A stretch of DNA of 10,593 nt from Spirochaetota bacterium (GCA_018817865.1 JAHITG010000396.1:1-10593); one strand, 5' to 3'; positions 1 through 7,023 are shown, counted from the first letter of the stretch. Numbers and translations are program-made. Notes: generated by a model not told the origin, from the sequence alone.

Positions 1-87
1 CATTTGCAGGGAGTGTGCCCTGTCATGGAATGATTTGTATTCAGCTCCCAAATGCAGATCAGCAGTATGCAGAATCCTGATACTCAT
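1..87 (-). CDS. SbcD/Mre11-type metallophosphoesterase (DNA repair exonuclease family), N-terminal fragment
   Basis: Only the first 29 codons lie in the window; the gene continues past the left edge. The peptide begins MSIRILHTADLHLG and goes on with AEYKSFHDRAHSLQM. The hydrophobic strand followed by ADLHLG is the first metal-binding motif (D-x-H, here D10 and H12) of the calcineurin-like phosphoesterases, and in this ILHTADLHLG form is typical of the SbcD/Mre11/YhaO DNA-nuclease branch. Such proteins usually act with an SbcC/Rad50-type ATPase on DNA ends. The ATG at 87 is the only good start, since an in-frame TAA lies 21 nt upstream. No Shine-Dalgarno site is visible; a TATAGA at 97-102 lies only nine bases before the ATG, so the message may be almost leaderless. 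It is transcribed divergently from the TolC-family gene. The family call is firm from the motif, but 29 residues cannot separate SbcD from YhaO-like or other members. Confidence 0.75.
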   Translation of the reverse strand, partial: MSIRILHTADLHLGAEYKSFHDRAHSLQM

Positions 88-353
88 AGAGCAGAATCTA
101 TATTTTTAATGCCAAAAATCAAGGAAATTATTGAAGACAAAATTAAAAAAGTAAGGTTAAATTTCAAAAGTGGCTTTTTCAATAAATTTAAAGCTGAGAA
201 ATAAATAATATAAAATCCACTTTTAAAATTTTTTAACCATCTCATTTTAAAAAAAATGGAAAATAAAATAAAAACAGGTAAACTGTTATAGTAATTTTAC
301 TACAGGACTATTAGGAGTTGTTATTCAAATAAATATTTGCTTTGACTTTTAAT

Positions 354-426
354 GTAACAAGGGCCTTTAGGCCCGCTTTTGAAGTAAATACAGATCTATT
401 CAGGCGGGGCTAAAGCCCCTTACTAC
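354..426. repeat. REPIN-like element: two inverted REP hairpins
   Basis: Two 23-bp arms face each other: 354-376 on the plus strand and 404-426 read on the minus strand. They match at 19 of 23 positions. Each holds a short hairpin with TTTA in the loop: GGGCC-TTTA-GGCCC at 361-374 and, on the minus strand, GGGGC-TTTA-GCCCC at 419-406. Two of the four differences are a compensating C-G to G-C swap that keeps the stem paired. The right arm, read outside-in, starts with GTAG, the tetranucleotide that precedes the hairpin in REP sequences mobilised by RAYT (TnpA-REP, Y1 family) transposases; the left arm has GTAA. The whole unit can fold into one long hairpin. No RAYT gene is in the window, so any mobilisation would be in trans. 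It ends 51 bp before the TolC-family start and might also stop transcription. Confidence 0.7.
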
Positions 427-462
427 ATTTCTTTTTTTAGACAATAAGCCCTTAAGATCAAA

Positions 463-468
463 GAGGAG
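463..468 (+). promoter_or_regulatory. Ribosome binding site deciding the TolC-family start
   Basis: GAGGAG at 463-468 stands nine bases before ATG 478 but only three bases before the in-frame TTG at 472. The spacing favours ATG 478, which also gives a signal peptide starting directly with MKR. Confidence 0.75.
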
Positions 469-477
469 AATTTGATT

Positions 478-1932
478 ATGAAAAGGATATTCATCTTTAT
501 ACTGATAATGATGTTTTTGGCTTCCAGATCCTATTCACAGACCAATGAAACTCTGATCACCCTGGATGATTTTATTCAAAAAGCACTCAAGAATTATCCC
601 ACACCAAAGATCAATGCATATTCCTTGAACTATGCAAAAGCCAGACTGCTCCAGGCAAAAGCCATAAATGATATCAACCTTAAATCTGATTTTTACAAAA
701 CCTTTGCCCATCCCATTCCGGAGAGTACAATTACGATCGATAAAAGTGGTATAGATACTTTTTCCTTTAGTGCGGAAAAAGTACTCCCGTTTTCAGGCAC
801 CCGCCTTTCTGCCGGCATAGGATTGACGGATATAGAACAGGACTATGCCAGCTCCGCATTCTTTCCTGCAGGAGCATCACAAACCTATTTTGTTCCGGAA
901 GTAAGTTTCCAGATCAGCCAACCCATCTTAAAGAACTGGCTGGGCCTTTTAGACAGATTACCCGTACAGCAGGCCGAGCTGAATATAAAACTGAACAGAG
1001 AACGGAATAAGGAAGCTGATGAGATCTTCATACTGGAACTTCATAACCTGTACTATAACTGGATCCTTAACATTGAACAGCTCAAGATCTACACACAACA
1101 CTATGAAAATGCCGATGCTCTGTTAAGGCAAACGCAAAAAAAATATAAAAGCGGTGTTGCCGAAGCTGTTGATCTGCATAAAACAAAAGCAATTACAATA
1201 AATTATAAGAAGGCAATGACATTATACAAGTCCCAATTATTAAACATGGAGAAAAACATCTTAACATACTATACCGGTGATACCTCCTATCAAAAAGAGA
1301 TCAAACCGGATTATGACTATATAAATGATCCAGCCGACTATCAGATCAATGATCTTAATGCTGCTGATACTCGAAAAATGCGTATACTAAAGTTTTCAAA
1401 AGAAGTTCTTGATAAAGAGATAATGATGGGGAAAAGCGAGAAACTGCCTCAACTGGACCTTATCTTTTCCGGTACTCTGCAAAGCTATTCTTTAAATGAA
1501 AGAAAGTTCAATGAATTCAAATATGACGAATATACCATAGGATTAGCCCTGGTCTATCCTCTGGGGGACCATATGGCCAGAGGAAACCTTGAAGCAGTAA
1601 AAAGTGAAACAGATAAACTGAATAATGATATTGAAGAGTTCCGTTTGAATTACTCATACAATCTGAGTCAACTGATAGAGATGATCAATACCTACAGAAT
1701 AATCGTTCAGGAAGACAGGGAACTTATTCAGACCATAAAAGATCAGCTTTCAGCCGAAAGAAAAAAATACAGCCAGGGAAGAAGCGGGCTCTATTATGTG
1801 ATCGAAGTGCGGAATGATCTTTTAACCGCGGAACTGGATTACATTAAAGACATCATGCAGTTTAAGAATTTATATGTTCAATACCTTGATATTACGGACA
1901 AGCTGTACGCGCAGCATGTGAAATACCGGTAA
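478..1932 (+). CDS. TolC-family outer-membrane efflux protein
   Basis: A 484-residue outer-membrane factor, normally the trimeric exit duct that joins an inner-membrane pump and a periplasmic adaptor in efflux or type I secretion. The N-terminus (MKRIFIFILIMMFLASRSYSQ) is a signal peptide without a lipobox cysteine, so the protein should not be lipidated. Two OEP repeats are visible. The first begins near residue 27 (LITLDDFIQKALKNYP), with beta-barrel stretches near 95-118 and 138-160 and the signature YKSGVAEAVDLHKTKA at 223-238. The second has a barrel stretch TIGLALVYPLGD at 353-364 and the matching signature YSQGRSGLYYVIEVRNDLLT at 431-450. Length is normal for the family. The start is ATG 478, nine bases after GAGGAG (463-468); an in-frame TTG at 472 lies too close to that site. 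No pump or adaptor gene is adjacent, so the substrate is unknown. It converges on the PLD gene with 37 bp between stops and no clear terminator. Confidence 0.92.
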   Translation: MKRIFIFILIMMFLASRSYSQTNETLITLDDFIQKALKNYPTPKINAYSLNYAKARLLQAKAINDINLKSDFYKTFAHPIPESTITIDKSGIDTFSFSAEKVLPFSGTRLSAGIGLTDIEQDYASSAFFPAGASQTYFVPEVSFQISQPILKNWLGLLDRLPVQQAELNIKLNRERNKEADEIFILELHNLYYNWILNIEQLKIYTQHYENADALLRQTQKKYKSGVAEAVDLHKTKAITINYKKAMTLYKSQLLNMEKNILTYYTGDTSYQKEIKPDYDYINDPADYQINDLNAADTRKMRILKFSKEVLDKEIMMGKSEKLPQLDLIFSGTLQSYSLNERKFNEFKYDEYTIGLALVYPLGDHMARGNLEAVKSETDKLNNDIEEFRLNYSYNLSQLIEMINTYRIIVQEDRELIQTIKDQLSAERKKYSQGRSGLYYVIEVRNDLLTAELDYIKDIMQFKNLYVQYLDITDKLYAQHVKYR

Positions 1933-1969
1933 TTATTTTTTTATCAGCCTGTTTAAGCACCAGCCCTAT

Positions 1970-3112
1970 TCAACCGGAGATTCTGGGCGGGATATATTTT
2001 TTTGATGCATCCACAGATCTGGAAAAACCCTGATCCCATGTATTGGTAAAAAGCTCTCTTAATTTTTTATTAGTATTCTTCCCTTTGATCACGATACTCA
2101 TATTCCGTGAAGCAAGGAAATAATCAGGTTCCCAGTTCGTAGTACCGATCCATAAAAGATCAGAATCCACGACCATGAATTTGCAGTGAGAAACCCTGGC
2201 AAAAGGGATAAACCTCTTCTTCAGCTGCGGGATTGAACTTAATTTGACATCGATATTCGGCATAAGAGACAGGCTTTTTATATAACTGATACTCGGCTCC
2301 TTACTGGCCCAGTCCGTAAAAAGAAGCTTTACTGAAATCCCCCTTAATGAAGCTTCTCTTAAAGCAGTATCGATCTTTGTTAAAACCAGATCCGAATAAT
2401 GGCTGGTCATTGAATACTCCATCACACTTACCATAATACTCTTTTCAGCATTATTGATTAGGCCCAGCACTTCATCCAGTTCCGTTGAAAACTCAAGCGG
2501 AGTGATCACGGCAGGGGAGAAAGCCGGCCGGATCATTATCTTCTCACCCTTATAAACACAGGAAAGCTCAGGAGATCTTTTTCTTGGTCCTTTCCTGAAA
2601 GCAGGAAGTTTTTTTGTTTTTGCTATCCTCCAGTCCGTTTCAAATACCTTTAAAAGAAGTGAGGCAAATTTTTCATTCTGAATACGAAATCCTATCTCAT
2701 GGACCTGGGTCAGTGAGCGCCAGTCAAAATTCTGACTCCCGATGAAAACATCAGCCTGATCAATGATCATATACTTCGCGTGCATGATACTCCCGGTTAC
2801 CTTCATCAGATCGATCAATCGTAATTCGATCCCTTTGATACTGTCAAAATATTCTTTAAAATAATCCAGCTCTGCCATGTTCTTATCCACCAGCACCCTC
2901 ACCCTTATTCCTGATAATGCCTTCTCCTTAATGATCTTCAAAACCGGCTCCATAGCTTCATTCGGAAGACTGGTTATATAGAACTGTCCTACATCAATGC
3001 TTTTTTTCGATCTCCGGAGCATTTCCAGCCACAGGTCTTTTGCATGCTTTATTCCTTTTATCCCCAAAGAAGTAGCTTCCGGAACGCTCTGTGCAAACTC
3101 AAAATTATCCAT
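1970..3112 (-). CDS. Phospholipase D superfamily protein, PLD3/PLD4/poxvirus K4-like
   Basis: A 380-residue protein with two complete HKD motifs: H111-x-K113-x4-D118 followed by GSQN (125-128), and H309-x-K311-x4-D316 followed by GTTN (323-326). Both catalytic halves therefore look intact. Sequence around the motifs resembles the animal PLD3/PLD4 and poxvirus K4 branch rather than cardiolipin synthases: an N-terminal ESIPE-like stretch (AQSVPEA, 7-13), DWRSLTQVHEIG at 130-141 after HKD1, FARVSHCKFMVV at 304-315, and GTTNWEPDYF at 323-332. PLD3 and PLD4 are reported 5' exonucleases, so a nuclease role is possible, but lipid hydrolysis is not excluded. No signal peptide or membrane segment is seen and an in-frame TAG lies just upstream, so the product should be cytoplasmic. 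ATG 3112 is preferred over GTG 3121 because GAGGTG (3119-3124) is then the ribosome site six bases ahead. It is transcribed alone and divergently from the propeller gene. Confidence 0.88.
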   Translation of the reverse strand: MDNFEFAQSVPEATSLGIKGIKHAKDLWLEMLRRSKKSIDVGQFYITSLPNEAMEPVLKIIKEKALSGIRVRVLVDKNMAELDYFKEYFDSIKGIELRLIDLMKVTGSIMHAKYMIIDQADVFIGSQNFDWRSLTQVHEIGFRIQNEKFASLLLKVFETDWRIAKTKKLPAFRKGPRKRSPELSCVYKGEKIMIRPAFSPAVITPLEFSTELDEVLGLINNAEKSIMVSVMEYSMTSHYSDLVLTKIDTALREASLRGISVKLLFTDWASKEPSISYIKSLSLMPNIDVKLSSIPQLKKRFIPFARVSHCKFMVVDSDLLWIGTTNWEPDYFLASRNMSIVIKGKNTNKKLRELFTNTWDQGFSRSVDASKKYIPPRISG

Positions 3113-3118
3113 CTTAAA

Positions 3119-3124
3119 CACCTC
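3119..3124 (-). promoter_or_regulatory. Ribosome binding site deciding the PLD-like start
   Basis: On the minus strand GAGGTG lies six bases before ATG 3112. A GTG start at 3121 would put the start codon inside this site, so ATG 3112 is the likely start. Confidence 0.7.
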
Positions 3125-3203
3125 GCTATTATTCTAAATAATCGGTTTTATTATTCATTCATAAACTAAATAATATTCCTTAATATTTATAAATCCATAA
3201 AAA

Positions 3204-3209
3204 ATTATA
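3204..3209 (-). promoter_or_regulatory. Possible -10 box for the PLD-like gene
   Basis: A perfect TATAAT occurs on the minus strand about 90 bp before the PLD-like start. No good -35 hexamer stands at 16-18 bp, and the surrounding sequence is very AT-rich, so a chance match is quite possible. Confidence 0.25.
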
Positions 3210-3236
3210 CACTTTTAAAACTATGTAAAAATTAAA

Positions 3237-3264
3237 TTGAAATTCAAATCTATTCCATTAAATT
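3237..3264 (+). promoter_or_regulatory. Candidate promoter giving a leaderless transcript of the propeller gene
   Basis: TTGAAA at 3237-3242 and TAAATT at 3259-3264 are separated by 16 bp. Only six bases lie between the putative -10 and ATG 3271, so transcription would begin at or next to the start codon. This fits the absence of a Shine-Dalgarno site before 3271. The -10 match is only four of six and the region is AT-rich. TTGAA-A-TTCAA at 3237-3247 is also a short inverted repeat that could be an operator. Confidence 0.3.
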
Positions 3265-3270
3265 TGCTCT

Positions 3271-5973
3271 ATGGCTCTAAAAAAAAAGCATATAACCGGT
3301 ATTGTAATAGTATTGATCAGTATGGTAATTCTGATCAATATCCTGTACCTTATCATAGCACCAAGAAAATCCGATGAGTTCATTGATCCTGAATTCAGAT
3401 ACTTCCTTCAATCCAGAAAGACATTAGAACTGATCAGGAGTTCTGATCAAACTCCGCTCTTTAATCCTATCATTTATGACACATACAAGATCTATACAAC
3501 TCTTACGGATATAAAGATAAAATTGTATAATGAAAACAAATTCCTTGTGAACCTGATCAATTCCCCCTCTACTCTCGTCTCTTATAAAGATACATATCCG
3601 GTATTTATATTTGAGACGGGGATAAAAAATATAATCTTTAAATTTTATCTGACTTTGCTGAAAAAATATAATAAAACCTCCTCTTCATTTAAATTTAACG
3701 GATCAGATGCTTATAGGGGGTTCAATATCTACCATTTTAAGATCCTTTACAGCCGGCAAATTTTTTATATTTCTCTCTATCGAAACCTCCTTCTCTTTTC
3801 GATAAGCAAAAAAGCGATCAAAAAAAGTATTGATTCCTATAGATCGAAAAATAATCTATACCATAATGATAATTATTTACAGGTTAAGGCTAATATAGCC
3901 AATTATCAGACATTCAGAATATATATCAATACGGGTTTGATCCTGTCTGATCTGAAAAAGTCCAATTATACACTTTACCGGACACTAACCATCCTGAAAT
4001 ACATCCCTCTGACCGGTCTCTCCCTTGATATCCGCAAACATGATACCCTGCTTAAGGGATTCAGTTCAATAAAAAATATTCCTGAAAACAGATATAAAAA
4101 ACTGTTCACTACGGACAACACAGAGTCTGCAACGCTTAATCTCCTGCCTGAAACAACTGCCGGTTTCACCACCTTGTCCTTTAAAGACTTTAAGACCGCC
4201 TGGTATTTTACCAAAGAAGTCCTCTCATTTGACCGAAAACTGATGAATGAAATAAAAACAGCAGAAGAAAAACTGGAGCAATTTTTTAAAATGACCCTGG
4301 ATAATCTCCTCTTTTCATGGCTGGGAAGCAGGATCACGGTAGCCAGTATATACGGGTATAAAAAAAATATAATCCTTTTAAAAATAAAAGATTTTACAAA
4401 AGCGCGGATCATGCTGAAAAAAATATCAGACATCTCGCTCTTCACTGATCCGGAATTGATCAACTATGGAAATTATAAGATCTACAGGCTAAAATTCCCG
4501 TTACTCCTGTATATCCTTACTAAGATATTTAACCCGGACCTGACCCTTCCCTATTATACGATCTGGAAGGGCCATTTCCTTATCAGTGAAAATGAAGAAG
4601 TGATAAAACATGTGATAAAATTGAATTATAACGATGAGCTGCTGTTATACTCCAACAGGCTATTCAACCATATTGATGAAAAAATCCGGTCCTCAAATGT
4701 ATTGATCTACTGGAATAAAAAGCTGAAAAAAATAAACTTTCTAAGTCATAAGAACATGTTCTCCCGGATATTAAACAGCTATACCACAGGACTCTGTACT
4801 TTAAAAATAACAGAAAACGGAATTCTGAAAAATTTCTATCTTCAGGACCAGGGAAAAGACAGGATAAGGCTGATCCCGAACTGGCCTGTAAAATGTGACG
4901 GGTCGATCCTGGGAACACCTTTGATCAGAAATATAAATGCATCCAGGCGGGATGAGATAATATTCGGAGAATCATCAGGTAAGATCTCTGTATTCAGTAT
5001 TTACAAGAAAAGGCCATATGGATGGCCGATCACGATCGAAAATAAACTGAAGTTTCCTCTTGATATACTATACCATCCCCTGCAGGATAAATATTATATT
5101 ATTGCCGTATCTAAAAAAAATGAGATCCTTATTATCAATTATAAAGGCAAACTCATTAAAAAGATCAGCCATGACAATGACATACTCTTTAAACCAATCA
5201 TTAAGGATATCGATCATGACAATGTACCGGATATCACTTTTATCGATAAAAAAAAGAAGGTACATAGTTTGAATGCAACGGGGGAGACGATCAATGGATT
5301 TCCATTTTCTTTTAGCAGAAAAAAGATCAAAAGCATGATCATCACAAACCTGACCGGCAGATCCAACAGTATCCTCATAAACAGCATCTCACAAGATAAT
5401 AAGCTGCATGCCCTGAGCCTCTCTGGCGGCCGTATCCGTACAAACTTCAGTCTGGATCTGGCGCCAGGCCTTTCGAAACAGGACTATTTTTTACAAGTAG
5501 AGACAATAAGCAATAAGAAAAAGCTGTTGATATTTACAGGTATTGGAGAGATCTATATTTATGATAAGACCGGAATGAACCAGGTAACGATAAAGCCGGA
5601 CATTCAGGGCAGATTCAATAATCCCCTGACTCTTATAAACATAAAAGGTAAAGAGAAGTTCCTCATGATCACCCGCAAAGGAACATTAATTATCCTTAAT
5701 ATTGACGGAACAGTATATCTTAAAAAAAACTTTTATATGCCCCCTGTGCCAAAGGTTCGGATCACCTGTTTTGATATAAACAAGGATGGAGAAGAAGAGA
5801 TCATGATCCCGTTTCAGGATAATTATATATACGTAATGAATAAAAAAGCTAAAATACTCTTTTCGATAAGAGGGTCCGACAGCCCGGTTATCAGGGATAT
5901 CGATTATAACGGATCCTATGAGATTCTTACAAAACTGAAAAACAGAAGGTTATACTTTTATAAGCTTCCCTGA
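3271..5973 (+). CDS. Membrane-anchored protein with C-terminal beta-propeller (uncharacterised, DUF3352-like N-terminal part)
   Basis: A 900-residue protein of unknown function. Residues 1-8 are basic (MALKKKHI), and 9-30 form one hydrophobic helix without a cleavage site, so it is probably anchored in the inner membrane with the rest in the periplasm. Residues about 40-530 form an alpha/beta region rich in Ile, Lys, Asn and Tyr; its pattern (YFLQSRKTLELI, LNLLPETTAGFTTL) recalls DUF3352-type proteins, but this is a memory-based resemblance. From about 537 (NWPVKCDGSI) to the end I count eight repeats of about 40-48 residues, with Asp-rich turns of FG-GAP/VCBS type (DIDHDNVPDI near 647, DINKDGEEEI near 840, DIDYNGSYEI near 876) and GWPI or GFPF endings. 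This suggests an eight-bladed propeller such as that of BamB. An in-frame TAA at 3259 limits the start to ATG 3271; no Shine-Dalgarno site precedes it, and nine A's (3279-3287) cover codons 3-6. It ends seven bases before the convergent fabH stop. Confidence 0.8.
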   Translation: MALKKKHITGIVIVLISMVILINILYLIIAPRKSDEFIDPEFRYFLQSRKTLELIRSSDQTPLFNPIIYDTYKIYTTLTDIKIKLYNENKFLVNLINSPSTLVSYKDTYPVFIFETGIKNIIFKFYLTLLKKYNKTSSSFKFNGSDAYRGFNIYHFKILYSRQIFYISLYRNLLLFSISKKAIKKSIDSYRSKNNLYHNDNYLQVKANIANYQTFRIYINTGLILSDLKKSNYTLYRTLTILKYIPLTGLSLDIRKHDTLLKGFSSIKNIPENRYKKLFTTDNTESATLNLLPETTAGFTTLSFKDFKTAWYFTKEVLSFDRKLMNEIKTAEEKLEQFFKMTLDNLLFSWLGSRITVASIYGYKKNIILLKIKDFTKARIMLKKISDISLFTDPELINYGNYKIYRLKFPLLLYILTKIFNPDLTLPYYTIWKGHFLISENEEVIKHVIKLNYNDELLLYSNRLFNHIDEKIRSSNVLIYWNKKLKKINFLSHKNMFSRILNSYTTGLCTLKITENGILKNFYLQDQGKDRIRLIPNWPVKCDGSILGTPLIRNINASRRDEIIFGESSGKISVFSIYKKRPYGWPITIENKLKFPLDILYHPLQDKYYIIAVSKKNEILIINYKGKLIKKISHDNDILFKPIIKDIDHDNVPDITFIDKKKKVHSLNATGETINGFPFSFSRKKIKSMIITNLTGRSNSILINSISQDNKLHALSLSGGRIRTNFSLDLAPGLSKQDYFLQVETISNKKKLLIFTGIGEIYIYDKTGMNQVTIKPDIQGRFNNPLTLINIKGKEKFLMITRKGTLIILNIDGTVYLKKNFYMPPVPKVRITCFDINKDGEEEIMIPFQDNYIYVMNKKAKILFSIRGSDSPVIRDIDYNGSYEILTKLKNRRLYFYKLP

Positions 5974-5980
5974 ATAAAGA

Positions 5981-6967
5981 TCACCATCTAATAGCAGCAG
6001 AAGCCCATGTGAATCCTCCGCCAAAAGCAACCAGTATTAAATTATCTCCCCTTTTTAATCTGCCTTCCTGTACTGCTTCGTAAAGGGCCACGGGGATCGT
6101 AGCAGCTGAAGTGTTCCCGTACTTTTGAAGGTTTATATATACTTTATCATCACTTAATTCCAGTGTCTTCTGGACCATTTTAATAATGCGCATGTTGGCC
6201 TGATGGGGGATCAAAAGGTCGACATCCGATTTCTTTATATTGGCTTTTTCCAGTATGGTCAGGGCCGATTCGCTCATTTTTGTAACAGCAACCTTAAATG
6301 TCTCATTTCCCTTCATTTTCATATAATGCATCCTGTTCTTGACAGTTGCTTCCGTTGCAGGATGCAGAGAACCGCCCCCCGGAAGATACAACAGATCTCC
6401 ATAAGCACCGTCACCGCCGAGATAGATGGAAATGATCTCACTTTTACCGGAAGATTCAGAGACAACTGCTGCTGCTGCCGCATCCCCGAACAGGACACAT
6501 GTATTCCTGTCTTCCCAGTCCGTGACGCGGGATAATACTTCACTACTGATCACAAGTATGTTCTTATACTCCCCTGTCCGTATATACTGCTTAGCTATAG
6601 AGAGGCCGTAAATAAACCCGCTGCAGGCAGCCTCTATATCGAATACACCGGCTTTTTTTATACCAAGAATATTTGCTATCAAAGCAGAGGTGTTGGGAAA
6701 CGGCATATCCGGTGTAATAGTATTAGTGATAATAAGGTCTATATCTTTGGGTTTAAGCCCGGCATTTTTGATGGCCTCTTTTGCAGCTTCCGCTCCCATG
6801 GTCGAACTGGTCTCATTCTTCGCTGCAATATGCCGTTCTTTAATACCGGTCCTGGTCGTGATCCATTCATCAGAGGTGTCGACCATCTTTTCCAGGTCAT
6901 GGTTGGTCAGGACCTTTTTTGGCACATACATACCGATTCCCTTGATATAGGCTTGTTTCAGTTTCAT
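5981..6967 (-). CDS. fabH: Beta-ketoacyl-ACP synthase III
   Basis: Condenses an acyl-CoA (commonly acetyl-CoA) with malonyl-ACP to start each cycle of type II fatty-acid synthesis in the cytoplasm. The 328-residue length is normal. The catalytic triad is complete: Cys115 in AACSGF, His255 in PHQAN, and Asn285 in YGNTSA. Other family marks are DEWITTRTGI (33-42), the GDAAAA stretch at 161-166 and the terminal GGGFTWASAAIRW. ATG 6967 has GGAG (minus strand, 6975-6978) seven bases upstream. A consensus promoter lies directly before it, so fabH can be transcribed independently of murI. It is not next to plsX, fabD, fabG or acpP, the usual partners. Acyl-primer preference (straight or branched) cannot be read from the sequence. 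Confidence 0.95.
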   Translation of the reverse strand: MKLKQAYIKGIGMYVPKKVLTNHDLEKMVDTSDEWITTRTGIKERHIAAKNETSSTMGAEAAKEAIKNAGLKPKDIDLIITNTITPDMPFPNTSALIANILGIKKAGVFDIEAACSGFIYGLSIAKQYIRTGEYKNILVISSEVLSRVTDWEDRNTCVLFGDAAAAAVVSESSGKSEIISIYLGGDGAYGDLLYLPGGGSLHPATEATVKNRMHYMKMKGNETFKVAVTKMSESALTILEKANIKKSDVDLLIPHQANMRIIKMVQKTLELSDDKVYINLQKYGNTSAATIPVALYEAVQEGRLKRGDNLILVAFGGGFTWASAAIRW

Positions 6968-6995
6968 GGCAAATCTCCAAATTTAATAGAATATT

Positions 6996-7023
6996 ATTAT
7001 AAATATTTTTAATAATTTGTCAA
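6996..7023 (-). promoter_or_regulatory. Sigma70-type promoter of fabH
   Basis: On the minus strand TTGACA (7023-7018) and TATAAT (7001-6996) both match the consensus fully and are 16 bp apart. Transcription would start near 6988, giving a leader of about 20 nt that carries the GGAG ribosome site for ATG 6967. The element lies in the 83-bp murI-fabH gap, which is the right place for a fabH promoter. Confidence 0.7.

Larger units (their letters stand above)
88..477. other. AT-rich divergent intergenic region
   Basis: This 390-bp gap separates two divergent genes, so it should hold promoters for both. It is very AT-rich from about 105 to 353 and contains A and T runs. Two small inverted repeats lie at 273-287 (AACAG/CTGTT around GTAAA) and 289-302 (TAGTAA/TTACTA). 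A REPIN-like element occupies 354-426. For the leftward gene a TATAGA at 97-102 is a possible -10 box with no good -35. For the rightward gene I see no convincing -35/-10 pair. Short open frames on the plus strand (for example 109-204) have no ribosome site and no recognisable product. Confidence 0.6.

Noticed and set aside
34..204. Open plus-strand frame, with ATGs at 52, 67 and 109, ending in a Lys-rich peptide
   Set aside because: No ribosome site at any start, no recognisable family, and its first part overlaps the well-supported SbcD-like start on the other strand.
472..477. TTG start of the TolC-family gene at 472
   Set aside because: Only three bases from GAGGAG; ATG 478 has normal spacing.
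1970..3112. Cardiolipin synthase
   Set aside because: No N-terminal membrane helices, and motif surroundings fit the PLD3/K4 branch better.
3113..3121. GTG start of the PLD-like gene at 3121
   Set aside because: The GTG is part of the GAGGTG ribosome site for ATG 3112; starting there leaves no site of its own.
3975..4463. 162-codon minus-strand frame inside the propeller gene
   Set aside because: Ser/Arg-rich composition with no motif, fully antisense to a coherent protein; a shadow frame.
4664..4918. 84-codon minus-strand frame
   Set aside because: Antisense to the propeller gene, low-quality composition, no ribosome site support.
1..5973. A joint defence or secretion system made of the SbcD-like, TolC, PLD-like and propeller genes
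   Set aside because: The genes alternate in strand with separate intergenic regions and no shared regulatory signal; nothing in the sequence ties them into one system.
5974..5980. Bidirectional terminator between the propeller gene and fabH
   Set aside because: Only seven bases separate the stops and no hairpin with T tract is visible on either strand.
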